Shown one piece after another: positions 10,262-19,361 of a stretch of DNA of 39,373 bases; the stretch's first letter is position 1, and every line of letters starts with the position of its first letter. The stretch is taken from NCBI GenBank assembly GCA_918797485.1, contig CAKKNE010000008.1, positions 1 to 39,373 on the forward strand, written 5' to 3'. This stretch comes from Pelagomonas calceolata. Taxonomy: Eukaryota > Sar > Pelagophyceae > Pelagomonadales > Pelagomonadaceae. A model generated the notes under the pieces. It had not been told where the DNA came from. It worked only from the letters and a program-made list of their open reading frames with translations, and did not search any database. A program made the translations under genes and the position numbers.

Positions 10262-12265
10262 TTAAAAGAAATTTTTAAAGCTTGCTCTATAAGCATCTGA
10301 ACATTTTGCCATTGTTGTGGAATATTTAGACAAGGAATCTGAAATATAAAAATCAGTTAAAAAAGGACTAAAAGGAAGTCGTGACACAGTAGAGGGCGAA
10401 AGGTCTTTAGATTTCAAACTAAAGGATTCTTTTTTAGTTAAATCCATTATTTTATAACCAGGTTTTTCCTCCAATGTTTTAAGTCTTTTTTTTAAGATTC
10501 TAAGAATTTTAAAAGAATCCCTCACTAATGCGGGACCATTTGTAGCTTTTTGCGTTTTTTGGATTCTTCCCTCTAGGTTCATGTAAAAACCCTCTTTCTC
10601 AAGAAAAGTAGTAGTGGGTAATATTAAATCGGCTTTAGCCGTAAATTCACAACCATTGGTTCCTATAAAAATAAGTTTAGTTCCGCTGGAAATTCCCTTT
10701 ATTACTTTATCAAGTTCCTCTTCTCGGAACGATCCTAATAAAACACACAATTCTTGAGTGTGGATATTTGAAAACTTGAAGCTCCCTATTCCTAAATCAA
10801 ACGCACCTACTTGATTTGACTCTTGATTCAGAAAAGACAGGCTATTCCATTTAGACTCTTTTTCCTTTAAATTCTTTTCTATAAAGCTTAATCCTTTTTT
10901 TAGTCCAGAAAAATCATGACGTTCTGCTAAACTTGAACTGTAAAGAATAAGAGGTTTTTTGGCTACCCTTAAGTTTTTACAAAGTGGGTGCCTTCCTTCG
11001 GATATCTCTAATAAAGTATACGGTGTCACTCCTAGAACATCTGTTTTGTACGTCTGATTATGAGGAACGCCAATGGATGCTGTTTGGTAAAGACCTTGTC
11101 GATATCTTTTTCTTAACTTTAAATTTAACATCGAAGCTTCATATCTTGGGTTGAGCCCAACAAGTAGACACATATCTGATTGTTCTACATCAGCCAACGA
11201 CGTGTTACACAAATAGTCTGTCGAAAAGTCAAAACTAAAGTCAAAATTTCTTGGATAGCCAAAGTTTTGAATACCCAGTATATTTGCGAGTTCCTTTGAT
11301 TCATTTAAAGTGTTTAAATCTGTGTTAACACTACACAGAAAACTTATTTTAGAAGCTGGAGTTTCCAATAAAAGTGTCTTTAATTTTTCTACAGCAGTTT
11401 GCCAAGAGCACTGTTGCAATCGATCATCTCCCTTTATGTAAGGACTGTCTAGCCTTTGTATCTTTAAAGAATCAAAGCTAAATCGACTTTTGTCAGATAT
11501 CCATTCCTCATTTAATTTTTCGTTAAGTCTTGGAAGGACTCTTACTACTTCAGTTTCTTTGAAATCTACTCTTATATTGGAACCCACAGCATCAGAAATA
11601 TCTATTGTTTCCGTGGAACGAAGTTCCCAAGGTCTAGCAATAAATGTGTACGGTTTGGATGTTAATGCTCCTACAGGGCATAGGTCAACGACATTACCAG
11701 ATAGTTCGGATTGGAAAATTTTACCTACGTACGTTCCTATTTCCGTATCACGACCTCTATTTGTTGTACCTAAATCCTCTACACCTGCTATATCCATAGC
11801 AAATCTTACACAGCGTGTACAATGTATACAACGCGTCATGATTGTTTTTATTAAAGGTCCGCAATTTTTATCCTCGACTCCTCTTTTATACTCAAAAAAT
11901 CGACTTTTATCACTACCAAAGAACATGGCTTGATCTTGAAGATCACATTCACCACCTTGATCACATATAGGGCAATCCAATGGATGATTCATAAGTAAAA
12001 ATTCTAGAACACCTTCTCTTGCTTTTTTTACTAAAGGAGTGTCTGTAAAAACTTGCATATTGTTCATCACGGGCATAGCACATGAAGCTACAGGTTTAGG
12101 AGATTTTTCCAATTCTACTAAACACATTCTACAATTCCCTGCTACGGATAACCGCTCATGAAAACAAAATCTTGGTACTTCTATACCAATAGATTCACAT
12201 GCTTCTAAAACGGTAGAATTAGACGGAACGTAGGTTATTTCATTGTTTATAAAAACTTTAACCAT
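10262..12265 (-). CDS. nad11: NADH dehydrogenase subunit 11 (75-kDa subunit, NuoG type)
   Basis: Electron-input subunit of complex I with three iron-sulfur clusters. At 667 residues it keeps both the N-terminal ferredoxin-like part and the C-terminal molybdopterin-oxidoreductase-like part. Cluster ligands are visible: C34, C45, C48, C62 for the 2Fe-2S site; H94, C98, C101, C107 in HPLDCPICDQGGECDLQ; and C146, C149, C152 with C196 in DLCPVGALTSKPY. Some ochrophyte groups have a truncated or split nad11, so the intact gene is informative. It sits 30 bases downstream of nad6 and ends 38 bases before the longest possible cox2 start. Confidence 0.96.
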   Translation of the reverse strand: MVKVFINNEITYVPSNSTVLEACESIGIEVPRFCFHERLSVAGNCRMCLVELEKSPKPVASCAMPVMNNMQVFTDTPLVKKAREGVLEFLLMNHPLDCPICDQGGECDLQDQAMFFGSDKSRFFEYKRGVEDKNCGPLIKTIMTRCIHCTRCVRFAMDIAGVEDLGTTNRGRDTEIGTYVGKIFQSELSGNVVDLCPVGALTSKPYTFIARPWELRSTETIDISDAVGSNIRVDFKETEVVRVLPRLNEKLNEEWISDKSRFSFDSLKIQRLDSPYIKGDDRLQQCSWQTAVEKLKTLLLETPASKISFLCSVNTDLNTLNESKELANILGIQNFGYPRNFDFSFDFSTDYLCNTSLADVEQSDMCLLVGLNPRYEASMLNLKLRKRYRQGLYQTASIGVPHNQTYKTDVLGVTPYTLLEISEGRHPLCKNLRVAKKPLILYSSSLAERHDFSGLKKGLSFIEKNLKEKESKWNSLSFLNQESNQVGAFDLGIGSFKFSNIHTQELCVLLGSFREEELDKVIKGISSGTKLIFIGTNGCEFTAKADLILPTTTFLEKEGFYMNLEGRIQKTQKATNGPALVRDSFKILRILKKRLKTLEEKPGYKIMDLTKKESFSLKSKDLSPSTVSRLPFSPFLTDFYISDSLSKYSTTMAKCSDAYRASFKNFF

Positions 12266-12295
12266 TTTATCTAAAAAAAATAAAGAAAACAGTGA

Positions 12296-12895
12296 TTAAT
12301 CACGGGCTAAGAAGACTGCACTATCTGCGTTACGGGATAGCTGTCTAAAAATCAATTGATTTTTAACTGTTTTATTGAACTGTAATGTTAGCACTATAGC
12401 CCCCACCATAGCAACTAAAAGAATCATGCCGGCGATTAAAAAATATACAAAATAATATGTATATAACAATTGGCCTAGTGCTTCAAGATTGGTCACTTTG
12501 TCCACCGTAGAAACCCAAGATATGAAATTGTCCGGTAAATAAGCACTTTTTGGTTCTACAAAACTAGAACTTACAGTGTTCGATACCTCAAAAATGAATA
12601 CTCCTCCAATCAAACCACCTATGGGTAGATATTTAAAAAAATCATTTGCTTTAGAGGTAACTTTTATATCCAACATCATAACAACGAAAAGGAACAATAT
12701 GGCTATAGCTCCTACGTAGACAATAATAAAGGTAAGAGGAATAAACTCTAATTGAAGAACAAACAACATACCTGCAGCGTTTAAAAAAACTAAAACTAGG
12801 AATAATACCGAATGTACGGGGTTTACCACAGTTATTACCATTAAAGCTGCAAACATTGTTAAAGCTGCAAAAATATAAAATAATGTATTTGACAT
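12296..12895 (-). CDS. nad6: NADH dehydrogenase subunit 6
   Basis: Membrane subunit of complex I with five membrane segments in 199 residues. The third segment contains the family's pi-bulge region in PLTFIIVYVGAIAILFLFVVMMLD, seen here as FIIVYVGAIAILFLFVVMML. The N terminus NPVHSVLFLVLVFLNAAGMLF also fits nad6. It lies between rpl31 and nad11 with short spacers on both sides. Confidence 0.96.
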   Translation of the reverse strand: MSNTLFYIFAALTMFAALMVITVVNPVHSVLFLVLVFLNAAGMLFVLQLEFIPLTFIIVYVGAIAILFLFVVMMLDIKVTSKANDFFKYLPIGGLIGGVFIFEVSNTVSSSFVEPKSAYLPDNFISWVSTVDKVTNLEALGQLLYTYYFVYFLIAGMILLVAMVGAIVLTLQFNKTVKNQLIFRQLSRNADSAVFLARD

Positions 12896-12942
12896 GTTAT
12901 TTTTGAATAGTTTTACTATATAATCAGTTTTAAATAAAAAGA

Positions 12943-13182
12943 TTAAGATAACTTATATTTATCTGCGAATTTTTTCGCGGACTCTTCATCCCTATTCGAA
13001 ACAATCTTTTTATTTGATTTTTGCCACAAGTTACCTGTAAAAGTATCTTGCCTGTTTATCGTGTACTTTTTTACAGTTACAAAATCTCGATTAAAAATTG
13101 TTGGAACTATACTGCCATCACTTTGTATTTCTAAAAAAAAGTTACCGTTAGTGTATACATTTAAGTTTTTTAAAGAAACCAT
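12943..13182 (-). CDS. rpl31: ribosomal protein L31 (bL31m), divergent
   Basis: A 79-residue basic protein between cob and nad6. The segment GSIVPTIFNRDF followed by QDTFTGNLWQ resembles the mitochondrial L31 of ochrophytes, where the bacterial HPFYTGKQ block has become a TGNLWQ-like block. No zinc-binding Cys residues remain, as in C- forms of L31. L31 bridges the subunits near the central protuberance in bacteria. The call rests on this short block, the size and the ochrophyte setting; the rest of the protein is not conserved enough to judge by eye. Confidence 0.72.
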   Translation of the reverse strand: MVSLKNLNVYTNGNFFLEIQSDGSIVPTIFNRDFVTVKKYTINRQDTFTGNLWQKSNKKIVSNRDEESAKKFADKYKLS

Positions 13183-13220
13183 TTTTAAACAATTTTTTAA
13201 TATCTTCTAAATCTGCTAGT

Positions 13221-13263
13221 AAGCAGCTTACGTTCGAGCAAAATGCTCGGACGTGAGCTGCTT
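13221..13263 (-). terminator. 20-bp hairpin between cob and rpl31
   Basis: Bases 13221-13240 pair fully with 13244-13263 (two G-U pairs) around an AAA loop. It starts 15 bases after the cob stop on the minus strand and is GC-richer than its surroundings. It is probably a 3'-end stabiliser or processing site for the cob message. Confidence 0.55.
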
Positions 13264-13278
13264 ATTAAGAATATATGA

Positions 13279-14439
13279 CTACTTTGTTGATTCTTTCATC
13301 ATAGCGGATTCTAAAATACCCAACCCGGGTAATAACACTAAAAAGAAGAAGAAATAAAAAACAGTAGCTATTTGACCTATTTCTATGTACGGGGTTTCTA
13401 CCACTTTTTGACCAATCCAACCAAGTATGAGAAAATCTGCAACAAGAAGCCAAAAAGCTTTTCTGTACAGAGGTCTAAATGCTGAACTTCTTACTTCTGA
13501 TTGATTTATAAAGGGAATCAAAAATAGCACCACAATAGCCCCAAACATCGCAAGAACACCTCCTAATTTATCCGGTATAGATCTTAGAATTGCATAAAAC
13601 GGTAAAAAATACCATTCTGGCACTATATGTGCTGGTGTCACCATAGGGTTCGCTGGTATGTAGTTATCGGGATGTCCCAAAGAATTTGGGTAGTAAAAAA
13701 CGAAAACTGAAAAAAAGGTAATAAAAACTAGAACAGAAAACAAATCCTTAAAATAAAAATAAGGATAAAAAGGTATCTTATCAACCGAACTGTCTATACC
13801 TACTGGGTTATTAGAACCATCTCTGTGTAATAGCGCTATATGGGCAATAACTAAGCCCGCGATAGCAAAAGGCATCAAATAATGAAGACTAAAAAAACGA
13901 TTTAGTGTGGCGTTATCTACAGAGAAACCTCCCCATAGCCATTCCACTATAGATGGACCGACAAACGGAATAGCCGAAAATAGGTTTGTTATCACAGTAG
14001 CACCCCAAAAACTCATTTGTCCCCAAGGAAGAACATAACCCATAAATGCTGTTGCCATCATTAATAAGAAAATCAGCACTCCAGAGCACCATAAGTGTTC
14101 TCTAGGTTGCATATAAGATCCATAATAAAGACCACGAAACATATGGGTGTAAACTACTATAAAAAACATAGAAGCTCCATTTGCATGGAGATAACGAATA
14201 AGCCATCCGTTATTTACATCTCTCATTATATGTTCTACACTACTAAAAGCTAAATCTATATGTGGGGTGTAGTGCATAGCTAGAAAGATACCTGTTACTA
14301 TTTGCACACCTAAACAAAAAGCAGCAGTGAAACCGAAGCTCCATAGATAGCTAAGGTTTATTGGAGTAGGATAGTCAATTATGTGATTATCCAAAACGGA
14401 TAGCATATAATCTTTATTCCAACGAATATGTGCTGACAT
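13279..14439 (-). CDS. cob: apocytochrome b
   Basis: Central membrane subunit of complex III, holding both b-type haems and the Qo and Qi sites. The product has 386 residues. The haem ligand pairs are exactly spaced: H85 and H99 on helix B, H186 and H200 on helix D. The Qo motif [16 protein letters not shown] is complete. The start [10 protein letters not shown] matches the family's usual N terminus. No intron. It is followed by a strong hairpin and then rpl31. Confidence 0.99.
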   Translation of the reverse strand: MSAHIRWNKDYMLSVLDNHIIDYPTPINLSYLWSFGFTAAFCLGVQIVTGIFLAMHYTPHIDLAFSSVEHIMRDVNNGWLIRYLHANGASMFFIVVYTHMFRGLYYGSYMQPREHLWCSGVLIFLLMMATAFMGYVLPWGQMSFWGATVITNLFSAIPFVGPSIVEWLWGGFSVDNATLNRFFSLHYLMPFAIAGLVIAHIALLHRDGSNNPVGIDSSVDKIPFYPYFYFKDLFSVLVFITFFSVFVFYYPNSLGHPDNYIPANPMVTPAHIVPEWYFLPFYAILRSIPDKLGGVLAMFGAIVVLFLIPFINQSEVRSSAFRPLYRKAFWLLVADFLILGWIGQKVVETPYIEIGQIATVFYFFFFLVLLPGLGILESAMMKESTK

Positions 14440-14553
14440 TTCAAAAAAATTATTTATCTTGTGTATTTTTTTACTAAGGAAAAAGTCATTTTAACGTAAC
14501 CTTTTCTAAAACGCTTTTTTTGATAGCTATTATTACTCTATCAAAACTATCGT

Positions 14554-15168
14554 TTAAGTATTCGTAAGTTTTTTAGTTTCCGTGTTGGAAATCTGGTCTA
14601 TCGATTTTGACCATGGACTTTCAAAATTGAAGGACCTAAATTCTTGGGCTAATTCTAAAGGTTCACAAACAACACGTTTTACAGTGTCATCATACCGCAC
14701 CTCCACGTATCCACTTAAAGGGAAATCTTTTCTTAATGGGTAGCCCTCAAATCCATAATCTGTCAATATACGACGTAAATCGGGGTGGTTTGAGAAGAAT
14801 ATTCCAAACATATCCCAAACTTCCCTTTCCCACCAATTAGCAGAATTGAATATTTTGGTTGCACTTTCAACGGAACCTACTTCATTTATGGATGTTTTCA
14901 CCCGTAAACGACTATTAAATTTAATACTCAACAATTCGTACGAGATTTCGAACCTATCCGATCTTTCGGGGTAATCTGTTCCCGTGATAGCGGATAGTAC
15001 CTTGTATTGACAGTTTACATGATCTCTTAAAAAAGTCAATACAAAAGGTATATATTGAGGGTGTACCGTACAAATAACCTCATTATTTAATACTTGCACA
15101 CAACCTAGGGGCAAAATTCTCGATAGGTATTTCCCAGATTCTAGGGATAGATTGTTTAACTCTTTCAT
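14554..15168 (-). CDS. nad9: NADH dehydrogenase subunit 9 (30-kDa subunit)
   Basis: Peripheral-arm subunit of complex I that packs against nad7. The 204-residue product contains the family signature [20 protein letters not shown] and [20 protein letters not shown], followed by GYVEVRYDD, at about residues 112-165. It is the first gene of the minus-strand block and is divergent from cox3 across a 257-base spacer, so a promoter for both directions probably lies upstream. Confidence 0.97.
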   Translation of the reverse strand: MKELNNLSLESGKYLSRILPLGCVQVLNNEVICTVHPQYIPFVLTFLRDHVNCQYKVLSAITGTDYPERSDRFEISYELLSIKFNSRLRVKTSINEVGSVESATKIFNSANWWEREVWDMFGIFFSNHPDLRRILTDYGFEGYPLRKDFPLSGYVEVRYDDTVKRVVCEPLELAQEFRSFNFESPWSKSIDQISNTETKKLTNT

Positions 15169-15425
15169 ATCCTAATAACCATATTTGCAATATTATTTAT
15201 AGCTTTTTCTAAGAAGATTTTCCTCTTACAACGTTAAATTTTTTTTCTAACAATGGCCTTAAAAAAACACATTTAATTGGTATAACTTGATTAAGTTATG
15301 CTTTTTTTTTATTAGAAGAAGAGAAAAACTTTTTCTTCTAAAAAATACGATCAGAATGTGGTTTTTAAAGAAGTCTCACCAGAAGTACTTAAAAATCACA
15401 AACATATATAAAAGATCTTTTATAC
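15169..15425. promoter_or_regulatory. divergent spacer between nad9 and cox3
   Basis: This 257-base gene-free stretch separates the starts of nad9 (-) and cox3 (+), so promoters for both blocks are expected here. It holds a 12-bp hairpin at about 15311-15340 (TTAGAAGAAG pairing with CTTTTTCTTCTAA) and poly-T tracts. No known stramenopile mitochondrial promoter consensus was recognised; the role is inferred from orientation. Confidence 0.35.
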
Positions 15426-16241
15426 ATGAACGCGTCAACAATAGAATACAAAAATAATCAAAAACACCCCTTTCATCTTGTGGATCCCAGCCCTTGGCCA
15501 TTAGTGGCATCTATTGGTGGTTTGGGAATGACTTTCGGTGGTGTTATGTACATGCATAACTATTCAGGAGGTGGAACTTTATTCTTAACTGGGTTCACTA
15601 CCACAATATTCGTAATGTATACTTGGTGGAAAGATATCGTTAGAGAAGGGACTTATGAAGGACAGCACACTAAACAGGTTCAACAAGGGCTACGTTGGGG
15701 TATGATTCTTTTCATAGTTTCAGAAGTAATGTTCTTTTTTGCTTTCTTTTGGGCTTTCTTTCACTCCAGCCTTGCTCCAACTTTTGATATAGGTGGAGTC
15801 TGGCCACCCGAAGGAATAGAAGTATTAAATCCTTGGGAAGTACCTTTATTAAATACTGTATTACTGCTGTCCTCAGGAGCAACAGTTACTTGGGCGCATC
15901 ACGCTATAGTTGCAGGCTCTAGAAAAGATGCTTTCATTGGTCTTGTTCTTACCGTAATATTGGCCGCATTTTTCACACTCTTACAGGCTTTTGAATATTA
16001 TACAGCACCATTCACTATTTCGGATAGTGTTTACGGAGCAACTTTTTTCATGGCAACAGGATTCCATGGTTTTCACGTTATTATAGGGACCATTTTTCTA
16101 ACAGTTTGCACAATTAGATTAGTGTACCATCATTTTACACGTGAACATCATTTTGGTTTTGAGGCCGCTGCCTGGTATTGGCACTTCGTAGACGTTGTGT
16201 GGCTTTTTCTTTTCGTAACTATTTACTGGTGGGGAAGTTAA
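15426..16241 (+). CDS. cox3: cytochrome c oxidase subunit 3
   Basis: Third core subunit of complex IV, which stabilises the oxygen and proton path. The product has 271 residues and seven membrane helices. Motifs are [13 protein letters not shown] at the N terminus, [20 protein letters not shown] with the conserved Glu, [12 protein letters not shown], and [19 protein letters not shown] at the end. The ORF at 38165-38801 weakly resembles parts of it. atp6 follows after 131 bases. Confidence 0.99.
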   Translation: MNASTIEYKNNQKHPFHLVDPSPWPLVASIGGLGMTFGGVMYMHNYSGGGTLFLTGFTTTIFVMYTWWKDIVREGTYEGQHTKQVQQGLRWGMILFIVSEVMFFFAFFWAFFHSSLAPTFDIGGVWPPEGIEVLNPWEVPLLNTVLLLSSGATVTWAHHAIVAGSRKDAFIGLVLTVILAAFFTLLQAFEYYTAPFTISDSVYGATFFMATGFHGFHVIIGTIFLTVCTIRLVYHHFTREHHFGFEAAAWYWHFVDVVWLFLFVTIYWWGS

Positions 16242-16372
16242 GTAAAAAAGGAAAGTGAATACTTTCTTTAAATTCTTACGAAATATTTCCTTGAATCACT
16301 ATCCAAAAAAGGTTTAGTGAAGAGTAAAAGGAACAGAAAATAATTAATAAAATATTCATATCAAATATAATT

Positions 16373-17134
16373 ATGATGATAGTAACCAGTCCTTTGGAAC
16401 AATTTCAAATATTACCAGTTATACCATTCTCTATCGGAAGTTTTGACTTTAGTATAACAAATTCAACAGTAATAATATCAATTGGACTTTTCAGTTTTTG
16501 TTTTATCTTAAATGCATTGGTAAGTGATAAAGGTAGCTACAACTTGGTACCAAACCGATGGCAAACCGTTATAGAGGGTATGTACGAACTTATCGCAGGT
16601 CTACTTAAGGATACCTTAGGGGATAAAGGACAAGCCTATTTTCCTTATGTGTTCACTCTTTTTTCTTTCATTCTAGTAGCAAATTTAATAGGTCTAGTAC
16701 CCTATAGCTTTACAGTTACCAGTCACTTAATTGTAACCTTTTCTTTGGCAATTATGACCTTTATAGGGCTAAACATTATTTGCGTAAGAGAACATGGGCA
16801 TCATATTTTCTCCTTATTTTTACCCGCGGGATCTTCCCTACCTCTGGCTTTTCTTTTGGTTCCTATAGAAATCGTTTCCTACCTTGTAAAACCAATAAGT
16901 TTATCAGTTCGACTTTTCGCGAATATGATGGCTGGTCATGCATTATTAAAAGTAATCGCTGGATTCGCTTGGGCAATGATGCTTTCTGGTGGCGTAATGT
17001 TTATAGCACACTTTGTGCCTTTAGCCGTTCTAGTACTTGTTATGGGGCTTGAACTTGGTGTGGCTATCATACAAGCTTATGTTTTTACAACACTAACGTG
17101 TATTTATTTAAATGATGCTCTAAATCTACACTAA
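16373..17134 (+). CDS. atp6: ATP synthase F0 subunit 6 (subunit a)
   Basis: Proton half-channel subunit of ATP synthase. The 253-residue product has the conserved SVRLFANMMAGHALLKV segment with the essential Arg (ISLSVRLFANM), the earlier NLIGLVPYSFTVTSHL, and LELGVAIIQAYVFTTLTCIYLND at the C terminus. Tandem ATGs at 16373 and 16376 are both possible starts. It follows cox3 and is followed by three tRNA genes on the same strand. Confidence 0.98.
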   Translation: MMIVTSPLEQFQILPVIPFSIGSFDFSITNSTVIISIGLFSFCFILNALVSDKGSYNLVPNRWQTVIEGMYELIAGLLKDTLGDKGQAYFPYVFTLFSFILVANLIGLVPYSFTVTSHLIVTFSLAIMTFIGLNIICVREHGHHIFSLFLPAGSSLPLAFLLVPIEIVSYLVKPISLSVRLFANMMAGHALLKVIAGFAWAMMLSGGVMFIAHFVPLAVLVLVMGLELGVAIIQAYVFTTLTCIYLNDALNLH

Positions 17135-17157
17135 TTGATATTAGCGTATAGCATCAA

Positions 17158-17230
17158 GCATCTTTAGCTCAACGGATAGAGCACTAGCCTTCTAAGCTAT
17201 TTGTTATAGGTTCAAATCCTATAAGATGTA
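17158..17230 (+). tRNA. trnR: tRNA-Arg (UCU)
   Basis: Acceptor GCATCTT pairs with AAGATGT; anticodon loop CTTCTAA gives UCU, reading AGR. It is the only Arg tRNA found although CGN codons are used, for example in cox1. Confidence 0.94.
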
Positions 17231-17378
17231 TTATTTACTATTTTTTTTCTATAGTTGCGACCAATATAAAAAGTAGTTTGGTTTTTTACTGTTTGGGTAG
17301 CGGGTAAAATCATTATATTCTCTTTAGCCCGTACGCCCATAAAAAAAGATAGTCTTTTTCTGACTTAGATATTCTATG

Positions 17379-17463
17379 GGATGAGTGATCGAGCGGTCGA
17401 AGGTGTCGGTTTTGAAAACCGAAGTATCTACAGATACCGTGGGTTCGAATCCCACCTTATCCT
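17379..17463 (+). tRNA. trnS: tRNA-Ser (UGA)
   Basis: Class II tRNA with a long variable arm. Acceptor GGATGAG pairs with CTTATCC; anticodon loop TTTGAAA gives UGA, reading UCN. It lies between trnR and trnM. Confidence 0.95.
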
Positions 17464-17609
17464 TTTTTAAAAATAACCTTTTAATGTGCTAAAAGCGGAC
17501 TGATGATAAATTAAAATGTTATCCTGCAACCCCACTGTGGTATCTTTTTAGTAAAGTGGGAAACGAAATAGTCTACTTATAAACACCTATTACCTTAAAT
17601 AAACACAAA

Positions 17610-17682
17610 AAGCTTGTAGTTCAACGGTTAGAGCGTGCCGCTCATAACGGCAAAGTTGCGGGTTCAAATCCTGCCAGGCTTA
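17610..17682 (+). tRNA. trnM: tRNA-Met (CAU), probably elongator
   Basis: Acceptor AAGCTTG pairs fully with CAGGCTT; anticodon loop CTCATAA gives CAU. The A1-U72 pair and the absence of three G-C pairs above the loop argue against an initiator. It is one of three CAU tRNAs in the genome and the last gene of its plus-strand block. Confidence 0.9.
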
Positions 17683-18190
17683 ATAGTATTCATTTTTTTA
17701 CATGGTAAACAACATAATCAATATTTTTATTATCATAATAAAATATGTGTATTCTCTAAAAGTTTATCAAAATAGCCATAGCCCTTTTATAGGTTAACTT
17801 ATTTATCTACCATATATTTACAATAAGTTGATAATAGTGGCATATGTGTATATAAATATACGTATAATAATCTAACTGCTGCGGTCAGGCTAAAAGTAAA
17901 TATATCTTTATAGTAACTCATATTTATTATTGGTCACCCTTTAGGTATATTTTCAAGATCATGCGATTGATAAATCAAGTGTTTTTACGGACACACAACA
18001 ACCTTATCTGTTTATTATCGCTATTCACTACCGATCCAGGTTCCATTTCCCTGGCACAAGCGTATTTCCCCCCTTTTTAACTCCGCACTAAAAACGGATT
18101 ATTCTTTTGTAATACTCCACACTACGGAGCTTTTTCTCTGAGCCATATAAATGAAGTTATTTTAATAGATAACTCGTATGCGGTAGAATG
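17683..18190. other. 508-base gene-free stretch at a convergent boundary
   Basis: It separates trnM (+) from the S1-domain ORF (-). No ORF, tRNA or rRNA match was found. It holds AT-rich blocks up to about 17960, then a more mixed part with a short CCAGG/CCTGG hairpin near 18038-18056, a run of C near 18066-18074 and CTCC/GGAG stems near 18115-18131. The length is striking for so compact a genome; a terminator region or an unrecognised RNA is possible. Confidence 0.5.
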
Positions 18191-18898
18191 CTAAAAATAA
18201 ATTTTTTTAATGATTCCCTTTTTTTCAGAATTTAAAATACTCAATAGCCTAAATTCTGGCATTCTTAGTCCATTTTTATTGTTAAGAATAGAGTAATTTA
18301 GCTTAGATAACCCTTTTTCAAGATGTCTATTCAATAATCCTTTTAAAAGCTTATCATTATTTTTTCTAGAAACGATAACATTCAGAAAAACATCTTTCTC
18401 AGGGGTAACTACTAAAGATACGCCACAAAGTTGAAACAATTGTATTGAATTTAGTGAGGGGTTGTAGCGGGAAAAGCGATTACCGTCACTGAGACTATAT
18501 GGCATAAAACAAACTAGACCATTCAGCTCAATAATATAACCACCCTTTACTTGTTTTAAAATACAACCTGTAGTGAAGCTACGGTCAACAAAATTTCTTT
18601 TTATTTTTGGTAATTGTTGGCCTAGATTATAAAAATTTAGCTCTTCAATAGGATTTACGTCTCTGGTTAATATATTTGTATCGTACTTGTTCATTCGAAA
18701 TAAAAATTTAACAATCGAATTAACGTCTCGAAACTCTAAATTAGGTAGCTTTTCTAACAAGTTATCCTCATTAGTATTAAAGTTTCGATAATACCTTATA
18801 TCATTTCCCAAAGGAACGCCTTTTTTTATTAATCTTGAAAAATAAACAGATGCTTTATCTTTCCTCGAATCTAGGTAAGCTTTTTCTAATTCTATCAT
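18191..18898 (-). CDS. S1-domain protein, possible ribosomal protein S1
   Basis: A 235-residue basic protein that ends the minus-strand ribosomal cluster, 44 bases after rpl16. Residues about 108-178 read like one S1 (OB-fold) RNA-binding repeat: GCILKQVKGGYIIELNGL, then a FMPYS element, and a closing IVSRKN. This resembles the repeat of bacterial S1 (VKGG..V.L.G...FLP.S). Mitochondrial rps1 is known in jakobids, land plants and some green algae; I do not know it as a standard stramenopile gene. The N-terminal 100 residues match nothing recognised. It is a real gene by context and codon pattern, but the rps1 label is tentative. Confidence 0.55.
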   Translation of the reverse strand: MIELEKAYLDSRKDKASVYFSRLIKKGVPLGNDIRYYRNFNTNEDNLLEKLPNLEFRDVNSIVKFLFRMNKYDTNILTRDVNPIEELNFYNLGQQLPKIKRNFVDRSFTTGCILKQVKGGYIIELNGLVCFMPYSLSDGNRFSRYNPSLNSIQLFQLCGVSLVVTPEKDVFLNVIVSRKNNDKLLKGLLNRHLEKGLSKLNYSILNNKNGLRMPEFRLLSILNSEKKGIIKKIYF

Positions 18899-18942
18899 AA
18901 GGTCTTCTTAAAAATATTTACTAACAATTTTTTTTAATACTA

Positions 18943-19353
18943 CTATCCTATAATTGTTACCTTGATAGGTAATTTAGCTATAGTGGATTCTAAAGCTCGA
19001 ATAGAGGTTTTTCTATCGGCTCCTGAGATTTCAAACAAAGTTGTTCCAGGTTTTACTTTACAACACCAAAAATCTACGGCACCCTTACCCTTACCCATTC
19101 GAACTTCTGTGGGTTTTTTACTAACAGCCAAATCAGGGAAAGACCTTATTTGCAGCTTACCTAATCGTTTTATTCTTCTGCTTATGGATTGCCGACAAGA
19201 TTCTAATTGCTTGGCTGTAATCCTTGCACTTTGTTGTGAATCTAAGCGAAAAACACCCTCCTTTAAGGTGTCTATAAAAAGAACATTTTTTCTACTACTT
19301 TTAATTGTCCCTTTTTGGTATTTACGGTATTTGGTTTTTTTTGGTTTTAACAT
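18943..19353 (-). CDS. rpl16: ribosomal protein L16 (uL16m)
   Basis: Large-subunit protein near the A-site tRNA. From MLKPKKTKYRKYQKG it is 136 residues, the bacterial length. Typical blocks are ITAKQLESCRQSISRRIKR and KPTEVRMGKGKGAVDFWCCK, then PGTTLFEISG. The frame is open 27 bases further upstream to 19380, overlapping rps3 by 19 bases, but the added MDKLWIIII is unlike L16. Order rps3-rpl16 is the bacterial S10-operon order. Confidence 0.95.
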   Translation of the reverse strand: MLKPKKTKYRKYQKGTIKSSRKNVLFIDTLKEGVFRLDSQQSARITAKQLESCRQSISRRIKRLGKLQIRSFPDLAVSKKPTEVRMGKGKGAVDFWCCKVKPGTTLFEISGADRKTSIRALESTIAKLPIKVTIIG

Positions 19354-19361
19354 TATGATAA

